Shown here: piece by piece, positions 1 to 7,990 of the stretch
Numbering within the stretch: position 1 is the stretch's first letter
How the letters are laid out: each line of letters opens with the position of its first letter
Assembly (NCBI GenBank): GCA_905221605.1
Contig: CAJNDS010000424.1
Coordinates: 943,478-956,839 of the forward strand
DNA length: 13,362 bases
Reading direction: 5' to 3'
Origin: Symbiodinium natans
Taxonomy: Eukaryota > Sar > Dinophyceae > Suessiales > Symbiodiniaceae
Notes under the pieces: generated by a model
What the model was told of the DNA's origin: nothing
The model's database searches: none
What the model saw: only the letters and a program-made list of their open reading frames with translations
Position numbers and translations under genes: made by a program

Positions 1-1
1 G

Positions 2-3000
2 CACGTCTGGGATTCAAAGCTCTCGAAGACGGAAAACAGAGGCAGGAGAAAGGACGTGATGACACAGCTCGAAAATCGAATACAGAGAGTCCCACAACGT
101 GACTTCTTGATTGTGGCTGGGGATTTCAATGCGCATGCGGTGACTGAACGTCCTCATATCGGACCAAGTGTGCCTCATCGAGTACGGTTTGCAAATGCGG
201 ATGTGAAGACACTGCCCTCGCTCTGCAAATCCTGTGGACTAACTGCGCTGAACACATGGGCTTCTGGCCATCGCAGTACGTATGCTAACAGTGATGGCAC
301 ATATTCCTCTCAGATCGATTTTTTGCTGGTCAGACTGCACGATGCTCGGAGGAGATCCAAGGAGGCCTACTCGGATAAGAACTTTCCTGTGGCTGCTTAC
401 AGAGATGGATCAAAACACTTTCCAGTGCGAGCCACTCTGTTCATTCCTCCTTACAGTCCTACACCCAGCAAGCCACGGCCGTTTGATGCCACAGCCCTGG
501 ATGCGAGCTTTCGGCGGAAAGATGCCAACTGGCAGGCATACTCACATCGTCTGACGGAAGCAGTGGTGAGGACAATGCAAGTGAGACCGTCTTGGCAAGA
601 ACTGGATGAAGTGATGGTTAGTGTATCAGCTGAGCACTATCCTCCTCCACGCAAGTCTCAGCCAGTAGCAGGTCCTATTCATCAGGAATACTGGAAGAAA
701 GTGCGGCAAATCCAGGCGCACAAGAGGGCTGGAACCGAGCATAATTCTGAATGCCAGAAGCTTGTGGAGGACATCAAGGAGGAGGCGCGGACTTTCAAAA
801 AACAGCAAAAACAAAGAAAGCTAGAGAAGCAAGAGCAGTTGCTTCTACAAGCCCAGGAAGATAAAAGGCAACAATCCCACAAACTGGCTCATACTCTCAG
901 GAAACTTGCTCCGTGGCGCCCAGTGCAGAGAGTCAACCTAAGGGATCAAGCAGGTGAGCCGCTTGATACGGAGGCCTCACTAAAAACTATGCGCGAATAC
1001 TCGAGTCAAATCTTCTCCAAAAGTTCTCCTTTGCACTCAGTAGCTGCTGTGCCCAGAGCAGCGATCACCGCCTTGCAGGTATCCTCACAAATCAAGACAG
1101 TGCCAGTGGGGAAAGCAGTCCCCAGCACCTCAGCCCCAGTATCAGCTTGGAAGAGTCTAGGTCCTGAAGCCCACGAACACATAGCAGGTCTAATCAACTC
1201 TGAGGTGTCCCATTCTGAAATTTCCCCTTATCTAAAGGACCCTCGAATTGCATGGATCCCCAAGCCGGGCAAGCCAGCCACCGCCATGAAAAACCTGAGG
1301 CCCATAGGAGTCATCAGCGTGCCAGGCAAAGTGCTAGCAGGCGCAGTGAAGACTCGCATTGCACCAGCACTGCAGGAGAGCTCACAACTTCAGCCTCAAT
1401 TTGCGTACATTAGGCAGAGGGGGGTGCGGGACGCCATCGCGAAAGCATGTCAGCACCTTGATTTCGTGCAGCAGCTCCGTCAAGTGCATCGCAGGGACCT
1501 GCACAAGTCCCAACGCGGAGCCAGGCAGGCTCAGCTGTCAGGGGCACTTACTATTTCGGTTGATCTGAGCAAAGCTTTTGATTCTGTTAATAGACATGAG
1601 CTGCTAGCTGCCTTGGATCGCCTGGGAACAGACCCTGTTACGAAAGAACTGGTAGTTCAACTACACAGTGAGACCTCCTACAACATGGGCACAAGTGGAC
1701 TAGAGATTCAAGTTCCCACTTCTTCAGGAATCAAACAAGGTTGCAAGCTAGCCCCGGCATTGTGGTCTGCGCTGACACTTCTAGTCATGAGCAGAATGGA
1801 GCAGAAATGGGGCCCAGATAGCAAGCAAGCTAGGGACATCCTAACAGTCTTTGCAGACGATTTCCTGCTCCAGGAAACCTTCTCGAGCTTTCCTGAACTT
1901 CAGAAAGTCCTGCTCAGAATAGAGGCTCTCTTTCAGTCTCTTGAGGACGTGGGGCTGGAAGTCAATCCAACGAAGTCCAAAGCCTTGCTAATGGTTCAGG
2001 GCACTCAGCAGTCCATCTTTCGCAAGAAGCACACGATGCGCAAAGAGAAGCAGTTGCACATCGTCCTTCCCTCAGGACATAAGATTCCGATTCATCACAA
2101 ACTAACATATCTAGGGGTGCAGCTCAGCTATGGATCCTACAAAGACCAGACTGTTGACTATAGGATCGCCCAAGCTCAAGGCAAGTTTGAGCTACTTCGA
2201 CACATCCTGTGCTCCACTAAGGCCTTGGAGGCTTCAAAGAAGTTGGAGATCTGGAGGGTCTATGTGGAATCCTCACTCTTGCATGGGCTTGTGGCCACTG
2301 GCATCACCTCATCAGGTCTTCAGAAGCTTCAGAGTAAATACTCGAGGATGCTAAGATCCATCTTTAAGCAACATCAGCACTACAGCCATATTGACACGAA
2401 GACTCTGTTCGAGCAATATAAGGTTCAGACTCCTCAAGCAGTTTTGATCAGCCAGATGAAAAACTATCAAGACGCACTAGATGCCTGTCAGAAGTCCAAC
2501 CCGGATCAGAACATACAGTGGCATCTGGGACTTAGAGGTAGGATTGTTGCGCTGCAACAGGAGCTTCAGAGCATGCATTTGGACCTGATCGAGGCAGACC
2601 AGGAGGTACCGTGCTCTCTGTGCGATCGGAAATTTTCCAGCGCTAAGGGTCTTCAGCAACATACTCTGGTGAAGCATGGAGGACAGCGTGCGAATCAGCT
2701 AGGCCCAAAATTTCAGGTCACTGTGCATAGCTGCAAAGGACTTCCGCAATGTGCGGCATGCAACAGGCAGTTGCGCACAATGCATCAACTTCGCAGACAT
2801 GTGGAGTCAGGCATTTGCCCTCAGCTGCACGAGCTGAAAGAACGAGCCAAATCCTGTACAAGCTCAGAAAGCATAGCTATGATCTATCAGTCTAGCGTGC
2901 AGGAACAACTTAAGAAGGATCCTGATCTTCTACTAAAAAAGAGACATGTCACTCAGCATCTATTAACGAACTGCAGTCTCTGTGGGCAATACATTGTTGG

Positions 3001-4153
3001 CCACAAAGGAGTGAAACAGCACATTCAGAAAGCTCATCCCGCTTTCTGGGCACAATCCTCGGCATCCATTCTTGCCAACATGCGAACACATAAGCGCCTC
3101 CTGCACAAAAAAGAAGAATGTAGGTATTGTCGCATTGTGGTAGATGCTCCAGTACGCCATGCAGAGCAATGTGTGGTTCTGCTTCAGACATACGCCATGA
3201 GTGCAGCTTGTGCCAAGCCTATGGAACTGCCAGATCTCTTCAGTGCAGATCCTCCAATTAGCCAGGTGAGAGGAAGGGAGGCTTCCTCCCAGGAGGCTTC
3301 CTCCACCAGTAGGATTCGGTCTCATCAGGCACCAGCAAGCTCCCAGCGAGACGCACCAGCAGAGGGGAGACCTTCGTCAGTGCCCGTCACAGCCTGGTCT
3401 CTGGCCTATCATAATCCGCATCAACTGTGCTATGCACACACAGTAGTGCATATCCTTGCCTCGCTTGCATCAGAGGGTATTCTTTCTGATCCATATCTGA
3501 GACAAATATTGACGGAAATTGACGCAGTAGGGGGTCGTTCTTCTAGTGTGGATGTTCGTAGGCTGCGACAGCTACGTCCTCTGCTGACGGGATGGCGATT
3601 CAGACCCAGGCAAGAAGATGCATCCCAGTTTCTAGCACATATCATTCAGAGATCCCATGTGCTTTCAGCAGATGTTTGGGAAGCGAGGGTTCAAATCACA
3701 GCACCCGTGGAAAGAATCAGCGTAGAGGATAGAGGGGGTTTGATTCTTTTCTTGCCTGACCCACCAGATGGCCTCTCCACACTACAGCAAGCCATTTCTC
3801 AGTGGGCGCACAGGGGGAGCACCTATGGGCTACTCCCGGGAGTGAACCTGGTTTGCATTCAGATCCAAAGGTTTGAGCACTTGGAGAAAACAAATCGGCC
3901 TCAAGTTTTAGACACAACTCTGGAGCTTCCAGAGTTTATAGATAATGGCACGACAACCGCTGTGGTCAGCTTTCGACTATATGCATTCATCATTCATCTA
4001 GGAGATGATTGGAGATCTGGGCATTATAGGACAGGTTTTTTGAGAGAAGAAGTGGCGTATCTCGCGGATGATGACCGCTCACCACGGCGAACTACGCTCC
4101 TCTCGGATCAAATTTGCCAGGGATCGTATTTGGCTTTCTACGTAAGGGTCTAG
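2..4153 (+). CDS. LINE polyprotein: APE endonuclease (partial), reverse transcriptase, zinc fingers, C-terminal USP-like protease
   Basis: The frame is open from base 2, so this is 5'-partial; GTG at 56 or ATG at 59 is not a real start. Residues below count the GTG as 1. Endonuclease: GDFN (22-25), SQIDF (85-89) and a final His (121, KHFPV); the N-terminal catalytic part is off-window. A Lys/Gln/Glu-rich probable coiled coil spans about 205-280. Reverse transcriptase: about 395-700, with IPKPGK, SVDLSKAFDS (Asp503), GIKQGCKLAP, the FADD box (599-602, bases 1850-1861) and TYLGV. Zinc-finger-like motifs: C853/C856/H869/H874, C899/C902/H915/C921, C973/C976/H989/H994, C1022/C1025/H1035/C1039. The last ~255 residues resemble peptidase C19: NPHQLCY (Asn1120, Cys1125), RQEDASQFL, VCIQIQRF, SGHYRTGF (His1323), YLADDD and SYLAFYVR. 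The likely role is retrotransposition; the protease might trim ubiquitin from the element's or host proteins (inference). Confidence 0.9.
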   Translation, partial: HVWDSKLSKTENRGRRKDVMTQLENRIQRVPQRDFLIVAGDFNAHAVTERPHIGPSVPHRVRFANADVKTLPSLCKSCGLTALNTWASGHRSTYANSDGTYSSQIDFLLVRLHDARRRSKEAYSDKNFPVAAYRDGSKHFPVRATLFIPPYSPTPSKPRPFDATALDASFRRKDANWQAYSHRLTEAVVRTMQVRPSWQELDEVMVSVSAEHYPPPRKSQPVAGPIHQEYWKKVRQIQAHKRAGTEHNSECQKLVEDIKEEARTFKKQQKQRKLEKQEQLLLQAQEDKRQQSHKLAHTLRKLAPWRPVQRVNLRDQAGEPLDTEASLKTMREYSSQIFSKSSPLHSVAAVPRAAITALQVSSQIKTVPVGKAVPSTSAPVSAWKSLGPEAHEHIAGLINSEVSHSEISPYLKDPRIAWIPKPGKPATAMKNLRPIGVISVPGKVLAGAVKTRIAPALQESSQLQPQFAYIRQRGVRDAIAKACQHLDFVQQLRQVHRRDLHKSQRGARQAQLSGALTISVDLSKAFDSVNRHELLAALDRLGTDPVTKELVVQLHSETSYNMGTSGLEIQVPTSSGIKQGCKLAPALWSALTLLVMSRMEQKWGPDSKQARDILTVFADDFLLQETFSSFPELQKVLLRIEALFQSLEDVGLEVNPTKSKALLMVQGTQQSIFRKKHTMRKEKQLHIVLPSGHKIPIHHKLTYLGVQLSYGSYKDQTVDYRIAQAQGKFELLRHILCSTKALEASKKLEIWRVYVESSLLHGLVATGITSSGLQKLQSKYSRMLRSIFKQHQHYSHIDTKTLFEQYKVQTPQAVLISQMKNYQDALDACQKSNPDQNIQWHLGLRGRIVALQQELQSMHLDLIEADQEVPCSLCDRKFSSAKGLQQHTLVKHGGQRANQLGPKFQVTVHSCKGLPQCAACNRQLRTMHQLRRHVESGICPQLHELKERAKSCTSSESIAMIYQSSVQEQLKKDPDLLLKKRHVTQHLLTNCSLCGQYIVGHKGVKQHIQKAHPAFWAQSSASILANMRTHKRLLHKKEECRYCRIVVDAPVRHAEQCVVLLQTYAMSAACAKPMELPDLFSADPPISQVRGREASSQEASSTSRIRSHQAPASSQRDAPAEGRPSSVPVTAWSLAYHNPHQLCYAHTVVHILASLASEGILSDPYLRQILTEIDAVGGRSSSVDVRRLRQLRPLLTGWRFRPRQEDASQFLAHIIQRSHVLSADVWEARVQITAPVERISVEDRGGLILFLPDPPDGLSTLQQAISQWAHRGSTYGLLPGVNLVCIQIQRFEHLEKTNRPQVLDTTLELPEFIDNGTTTAVVSFRLYAFIIHLGDDWRSGHYRTGFLREEVAYLADDDRSPRRTTLLSDQICQGSYLAFYVRV
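3276..3304. repeat. Double palindrome GGAGG-CTT-CCTCC inside the LINE ORF
   Basis: Two hairpin-forming units lie side by side: gggagg/cctccc at 3276-3290 and ggagg/cctcc at 3292-3304, each with loop CTT. They encode part of the Ser-rich linker between the zinc fingers and the USP-like domain (R-E-A-S-S-Q-E-A-S-S). The same double unit recurs in the 3' region at 4174-4199 and 4341-4366, so the linker may have grown from this repeat. Confidence 0.8.
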
Positions 4154-4168
4154 CTCGCTCTACCTTCG

Positions 4169-4480
4169 CATGCGGAGGTTTCCTCCGGAGGCTTCCTCCG
4201 CAGCAGTGTTCTTTCTTCTTAAAGTAGACCTATCTGCCTGCTGTTGCCTAAGGCAACTCGGCATGAACGCTGCCCTGCGCGCAATAAAGCCATGATCTCG
4301 TGCTAAGATGTATAGTCTCTTGCGTGAAACTTTCACATGCGGAGGTTTCCTCCGGAGGCTTCCTCCCCGGTAGTGTTTCTCACAGTAGACCGTTCTGCCT
4401 GCTGTAGCTTAAGGCCAAGCTGACCCATTCTTGTCCCTGAACCTGAAGCATCTGAAAGAGCCCTGCGCGCACTTCAGAAC
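4169..4480 (+). repeat. Two diverged tandem copies of the LINE 3' region unit
   Basis: Copy 1 begins at 4169 and copy 2 at 4336, so the period is 167 bp. Each opens with CATGC followed by the double palindrome (ggagg-ttt-cctcc then ggagg-ctt-cctcc; 4174-4199 and 4341-4366). Each then has an AGTGTT block, an AGTAGACC block, CTGCCTGCTGT and, further on, GCCCTGCGCGCA. Copy 1 also holds a perfect 7-bp hairpin (gttgcct/aggcaac, 4243-4257) and an AATAAA at 4283 that need not be functional. The strong structure right after the stop codon suggests a template-recognition or RNA-stability role (inference). Confidence 0.75.
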
Positions 4481-4484
4481 ATGT

Positions 4485-4750
4485 GAGGTCTCCTCCAGGT
4501 CGGTGGGTTCAGCTTAGGGTCACTTTTTCGGATGCAACCTTGCCTTGTCGCAGCGCTGGCCCCGAGAGCCGTGCAAGGTGTCCCAGGTCAGGTGCTTCCC
4601 TCTTCGCAAAGTACTCGTGCCTATGCGAGACCTCCTCGTCAAGTTCGGTCAGTTGGGGTCACATTTTCTCGACCAGGAATGCAATTTTGCCCTGTCGCAG
4701 CGCTGGCCCCAGGAGCCGCGCAAGGCGTCCCAGGTCAGGCTTCGCAAACT
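4485..4750. repeat. Tandem duplication, period about 142-147 bp
   Basis: Two diverged copies start near 4485 and 4627. Shared blocks include GGTCAC, TGTCGCAGCGCTGGCCCC (4546-4563 and 4693-4710), GTGCAAGG/GCGCAAGG and GTCCCAGGTCAG followed by CTTCGCAAA. Three reading frames are open across it, but the divergence includes length changes and no protein family is recognisable, so it is treated as non-coding. Confidence 0.7.
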
Positions 4751-4829
4751 TAGCTACCCTGCCTCCAACTTGGGCATCCTTCTTGGAACGTGCAAGGCCG
4801 CCTTGGTGCGCTCTGCCTACGGCCCTCTG

Positions 4830-4919
4830 CCAGTTGTTTAGCGTTACCTGTGTGAGACGTCACTAGACAGGAACGCTGAGTGTCGGCCTCACCAGAGGTA
4901 CGGCTCGCTAAACAGCTGG
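4830..4919. other. Imperfect long hairpin
   Basis: Outer arms ccagttgtttagcg (4830-4843) and cgctaaacagctgg (4906-4919) pair with one mismatch. Pairing continues imperfectly inwards (gttacctgtgtgag against ctcaccagaggtac). No gene is seen. It could be a small foldback element or a structured RNA. Confidence 0.5.
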
Positions 4920-4996
4920 TGCGTGGGTGCTGGACGCAGTGACTCACAGTAGGGTGTCGGGGTAGCCGCGCTTATTTTTCACTCTTTTGCAGTGCT

Positions 4997-5106
4997 GAGT
5001 ACTTGATATCGGAGGCTGCCTCCGTGCCAACTTCAATTTCTTCAATTTCTTCATTGATTCATTGCATCAGATTAGGAGGTTTCCTCCTGAATATCCTTAA
5101 GTACTC
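4997..5106. repeat. Foldback element with nested GGAGG/CCTCC palindromes
   Basis: The ends gagtacttgatat (4997-5009) and atatccttaagtactc (5091-5106) are inverted copies with a small insertion. Just inside lie ggagg-ctg-cctcc (5011-5023) and ggagg-ttt-cctcc (5075-5087). The centre is a short direct repeat of TTCAATTTC followed by CATTGATTCATTGCAT. The palindromes match those of the upstream LINE. Confidence 0.6.
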
Positions 5107-5572
5107 TGCCAAAGCAGATTCAGTATAGCAGGTAGTGAGACCTGGCAATCTGGAGGAAGCGATCCTCTCGAAGTCCAAAAGGCCGGACTGTGAAATAAAA
5201 AAGGCGGGTGAGACCTTCTAAATCACACTTGCCCGCCTTAATCACACCAAACTCAGCTAGCGCACAGCTCTAGCCTGCAACACAACATCGGGGCCAGCCG
5301 GCACTGCAGCAGTCGCGGGTGCAGGTGAGCCAGTAGGAAGCGGTCGTAGGGTGCCCAGCCAGCACAGCGCTATCGCAGCCCTGAGGGGCGGATGCATTCC
5401 ACATAATCGAACATAGCTGTGCACAACAATCTTTCAGCAGCCCTGAGGGGCATGAAGTACGAACTAGCAAAGACTGCTGGAGCTCCCAAGGCGGATACAG
5501 AGTAGCCGACGTGCCGAGGATCCAAAGTGATCAGAGGTCCACATGCTGATTCTGGCAGTGAGTGCAATGCAA
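5107..5572. other. No gene recognised; small hairpins and a direct repeat
   Basis: Visible are an 8-bp hairpin aaggcggg/cccgcctt (5201-5208 and 5232-5239), a 5-bp hairpin agtcc/ggact (5172-5189) and a 15-bp direct repeat gcagccctgaggggc (5375-5389 and 5437-5451). The open frames have no protein-like features that stand out. Confidence 0.5.

Positions 5573-5573
<1 letters not shown>

Positions 5574-5630
<57 letters not shown>
5574..5630. repeat. (TTG)19 microsatellite
   Basis: This is an uninterrupted trinucleotide run. It would read as poly-Leu or poly-Cys on the plus strand and poly-Gln or poly-Asn on the minus strand, and open frames run through it on both strands. That by itself is not evidence of translation. 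Confidence 0.95.
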
Positions 5631-5631
<1 letters not shown>

Positions 5632-5808
5632 TCTTTTCTTTGTTTGCCGGAGGCGCCTCTTTGCAGCGTCAGCTGCAACGCCGATGTTGGCGTTAGAGGT
5701 TTTCACGGTTGGACGACGTTTGTTTATGACACACAGTTGAGCAGATGTGGAGATGCTGAGGCCCGACAGCTGGAGATTTGCCAGACGCTTACGGGTTTTG
5801 CGCAACAG

Positions 5809-5943
5809 GTACCTCTGGATTGACAGCTGGCACCTTGAATGCTTTCCGTTTCCGGCCTACTTTGCCATAGCAAGCATAACGTGCAGCAGGGTGCGGTTGG
5901 CTAGAGGAGCCCTCATGCGCTATTTAAAACAACGAAGGTCAAG
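5809..5943 (+). CDS. Possible exon, product unknown
   Basis: An open frame containing YLWIDSWHLECF and ending in GALMRYLKQRR lies between an acceptor-like CAACAG|G (5808/5809) and a strong donor-like CAAG|GTAAGG (5943/5944). The in-frame stop comes immediately after the proposed donor. The frame is also open further upstream to about 5747, and other frames on both strands are open here too, so this call rests only on splice-like edges and residue composition. Confidence 0.3.
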
Positions 5944-6143
5944 GTAAGGTGTGTTTCCTCGACTCAGTGAACGCTCAGCGGTCGAGGCCCTTTCGGATGA
6001 TCCCATCGAAGACGTGTGATGGCCCACGGTCGGGTTAGATTTTGAGCCTTCCCGGGCTCTGCGGTCAACAGGTCATAGGTTGACGGGAGATCTGCAGAGC
6101 CTACTGTAAGTAGTTCTCTTTCAGGTACTCTTGGGGCATTTTT

Positions 6144-6212
6144 GAAACCCTAGAAACCCTAGGAAAACTAGAAACCCTAGAAACCCCAGAAACCCTAGAA
6201 ACCCTAAACCCT
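6144..6212. repeat. Degenerate telomere-like array, CCCTAGAAA/CCCTAAA
   Basis: About seven units of a 9-bp variant (gaaacccta) end in true CCCTAAA. The C-rich strand is on plus. A possible acceptor (ctgtccgcag, ending at 6263) follows 50 bp downstream, but no exon was firmly read there. Confidence 0.85.
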
Positions 6213-6345
6213 GTTGACATCTGTTGACTGCCACGTCGGATTGCGCTTCTGCCTCTGTCCGCAGAGCCGGCCAGAGCAGTACTCGGCAAGGCACGGGTGG
6301 GTCTTATTCCCAAAGAATGGCATGGGGGGTTTCCGAAAATAGGAG

Positions 6346-6439
6346 TAGGGTTTAGGGTATAGGGTTTAGGGCTTAGGATATAGGGTTTAGGGTTTAGGGT
6401 TTAGGGTTTAGGCTCTAGGGTCTAGGGTTTAGGGTTTAG
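6346..6439. repeat. Interstitial telomere-like array, TTTAGGG
   Basis: TTTAGGG units are mixed with GTATAGGG, CTTAGG and CTCTAGG variants, G-rich on plus. It is preceded by gggggtttccgaaaatagg (6325-6343), which recurs with one change at 12842-12860 beside another TTTAGGG array. Confidence 0.9.
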
Positions 6440-6681
6440 AGTACCCTTCATAGTAAAGATTATATCTTTGGGGTCTATTTAGGGTGCCCCTATTGGGGGA
6501 AATACCCCTATGATTGAACATAGCATAAGGTCAAAATTTTTGCATTAACATACATGCTTTATTAATCCATTATCTCAGAATGTTAATATACCATCATAGA
6601 ATGGTCCAAATTCTAGCCAAGCAAAATCTTTGAGCACAGTTACCGGATCCCACGATTGCCTGGCTGTTAATGACTGTTTAG
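6440..6681. other. AT-rich stretch without a recognised gene
   Basis: The first part holds CCCC/GGGG-flanked short inverted motifs (near 6470-6510), then plain AT-rich DNA. No convincing frame or splice pair was seen. Confidence 0.5.
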
Positions 6682-6799
6682 CGAATTCGTTCCGGCCCGT
6701 GTGGCCCGGCAGCGTTGGATCTGCATTACGAGGCGCACCGAGGTGCAGATGTACAACCAATCAAGTTGCAAGTTGCTGAGCAGCTGCCCTCCATGAGGG
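6682..6799 (+). CDS. Possible exon ending at a repeated intron-like element
   Basis: The frame is open from after a TAG at 6679 to a TAG at 6802 that belongs to the downstream inverted-repeat element. It includes LDLHYEAHRGADVQ and LQVAEQLPSMRG, a balanced composition with acidic and aliphatic residues. A likely acceptor is GGCAG at 6709-6711. The donor could be the GC at 6800-6801, a class dinoflagellates are known to use. Product unknown. Confidence 0.33.
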
Positions 6800-6800
6800 G

Positions 6801-6910
6801 CTAGGACCCAGAGTAGGCCCTTATTCCCTTTTTTTAGGGTTTAGGCTCCTTATAACCCCCTTTAAACTAAAAAACGTGAACCTTTTTTTCTAGGTTACTC
6901 CTGGGTCTAG
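6801..6910. mobile_element. Small inverted-repeat element, introner-like (copy D)
   Basis: The 110-bp segment starts CTAGGACCCAGAGTAGGCC and ends GGTTACTCCTGGGTCTAG; these are inverted copies with a few single-base differences. GGGG flanks it on both sides, a possible 4-bp target duplication. It shares CCCAG(A/G)GTAGGCCCTTA with copy C (9156-9293), and its GGTTACT...TGGG end resembles copy A (10750-10854). It abuts an exon-like stretch on its left. Confidence 0.5.
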
Positions 6911-7301
6911 GGGGTGTAGGTTTCTGTGTGCAACTAATTCTCTCATGCTCTGGCCATGTGGATGTACAATGTGCAATGTCTTCCTGGAGATGAGTTACGT
7001 TCCTGTTGCCCATTTCTATGTTCTCTCGCGTCTATGTGGTGTTGCGCATGCGGCACGTCGGCTGTGGCAGGAAGTGCGTTTGCTGGGATCGCATGCATCC
7101 CTTGAACACCTGAGAGACTTTCACGCATTCCCTGAGCAACCAGAAGTTGGCACGAGCCTCATCCACATTTCGAAGCTTGACCTGAGATCCTCAAAGCGCG
7201 AAACAGCCCGGAGGCGAAACGCTCCTGAACCTCAAGACCTTTTAAGCTTCAGCACCTTGAAACCCAAAGGCCCTGAATCCCCTGAGCCCTCTATCCTGCC
7301 C
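6911..7301. other. No firm gene; one long open frame
   Basis: A plus-strand frame from 6945 to 7307 is open, with a middle part resembling protein (CGVAHAARRLWQEVRLLG, LEHLRDFHAF). No clean splice sites bound it, and its end runs into the telomere-like array. It could include an exon near 7020-7160; product unknown. Confidence 0.3.
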
Positions 7302-7388
7302 CCCTAAACCCTAAACCCTAAACCCTAAACCCTAAACCCTAAACCCTAAACCCTAAACCCTAAACCCTAAACCCTAAACCCTAAACCC
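7302..7388. repeat. Perfect interstitial telomere array, (CCCTAAA)12
   Basis: Twelve exact tandem units with no variants make this the cleanest array in the window. C-rich on plus, and about 20 bp upstream of a small exon-like island. Confidence 0.97.
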
Positions 7389-7408
7389 CATCTCCACCAT
7401 GGCTGGAG

Positions 7409-7458
7409 ATTGCAGCTCTGCGAGATGACGCGGAAGGCGCTGAAAAGGCCAGCAGCAG
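7409..7458 (+). CDS. Possible small exon (50 nt), product unknown
   Basis: It is bounded by GGCTGGAG|A (7408/7409) and AGCAGCAG|GTATCA (7458/7459). The frame reads IAALRDDAEGAEKASS, an Ala/Glu/Asp-rich helical composition. A CCCTAAA array lies just before it and a TTTAGGG array just after. Being so short, it is supported mainly by the array arrangement and splice-like edges. Confidence 0.33.
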
Positions 7459-7481
7459 GTATCACTGACTGCACGCTCAGA

Positions 7482-7552
7482 TTTAGGGTTTGGGGTTTCG
7501 GGTGTAGGGTTTAGGGTTTAGGGTTTAGGCTTTATATAGGGTTTAGGGTTTA
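7482..7552. repeat. Interstitial telomere-like array, TTTAGGG
   Basis: TTTAGGG units with GTTTGGG, GTTTCGGG and CTTTATATAGGG variants, G-rich on plus. It begins 23 bp after the donor-like GT at 7459 and is followed by tacgaaaatagaggga, similar to the motif at 6331-6343. Confidence 0.9.
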
Positions 7553-7923
7553 CGAAAATAGAGGGACCCCTAAAGTACCCCATCCCAAGTAGTAATAGTA
7601 GGATTCCCGTATGATGAGGACCCCACAAAGGTACCCCTTAATGTCGAAAACCCCCCATTCAGGGATTCAGTGGGTTCTGGGGTAGGTAAGGGGCGGCTTG
7701 AGGCAATGACAGGTTTCAAGATGTAACGCAGGAGCCAATTGACCACTACTGCCCCGTGTGAGCCCTTCATGAGTGCTGCAGAAACTAACCGAACATTCCA
7801 ACTTTCATCGACTAGGCCTATACCGCAGCTTTTGCTAAAGGAGCCTGCCCCAAACCCTAAACTGCATTGCTTCGCGCCAGACTTCACGTCATAGAGCTAG
7901 GAATCCTAAAACGCAAGGGCCAA
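7553..7923. other. Probable intron interior; weak minus-strand frame
   Basis: A minus-strand frame (7570-7887) contains a protein-like part near 7700-7830 (CGIGLVDESWNVRLVSAAL, VVVNWLLRYILKP). It lacks obvious splice sites and runs against the direction of every other exon candidate, so no CDS is called. Confidence 0.3.
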
Positions 7924-7958
7924 CCCCCCCCCCCCCCCCCAAACAAAAAAAAAAAAAA
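7924..7958. repeat. Homopolymer pair, C17 then A14
   Basis: Seventeen C (7924-7940), AAAC, then fourteen A (7945-7958). The C tract is complementary to the G19 tract at 8237-8255 on the other side of the exon at 8069-8158. Homopolymer lengths are prone to sequencing error. Confidence 0.95.
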
Positions 7959-7990
7959 GAACGAAAAACCCGACAATCCTCAGGCCCAAG

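Larger units (their letters stand above)
1..4480 (+). mobile_element. Non-LTR (LINE-type) retrotransposon, 5' part outside the window
   Basis: The element is defined by its endonuclease plus reverse-transcriptase ORF (2-4153) and a 3' region holding two diverged copies of a ~167-bp unit. Its 5' end lies beyond base 1, because the ORF is already open there. The 3' end is not certain: the second 3' unit fades near 4480, no poly(A) tail is visible, and the (TTG)19 tract at 5574 might be a microsatellite tail if the element is longer. No long terminal repeats, integrase or RNase H motifs are seen, which fits an APE-type LINE moving by target-primed reverse transcription. More than 1380 uninterrupted codons suggest a recent, possibly competent copy. 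Confidence 0.85.

Noticed and set aside
56-61. GTG/ATG as the start of the LINE ORF
   Set aside because: The frame is open back to base 2 with endonuclease-like sequence (HVWDSKLSKTENRG), so the true start is outside the window.
626-3917. Minus-strand and alternative plus-strand frames inside the LINE ORF
   Set aside because: They are shadows of the retrotransposon frame, which has clear catalytic motifs throughout.
4483-4866. Protein gene across the tandem duplication
   Set aside because: Three frames are open at once over a duplicated GC-rich segment, the two copies differ by length changes, and no start context or domain is visible.
6144-6439. CRISPR-like array
   Set aside because: The units are 7-9 bp tandem telomere-like repeats without unique spacers.
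7302-7388. A true chromosome end
   Set aside because: The array is internal, only 12 units long, and arrays occur in both orientations with exon-like sequence on both sides.
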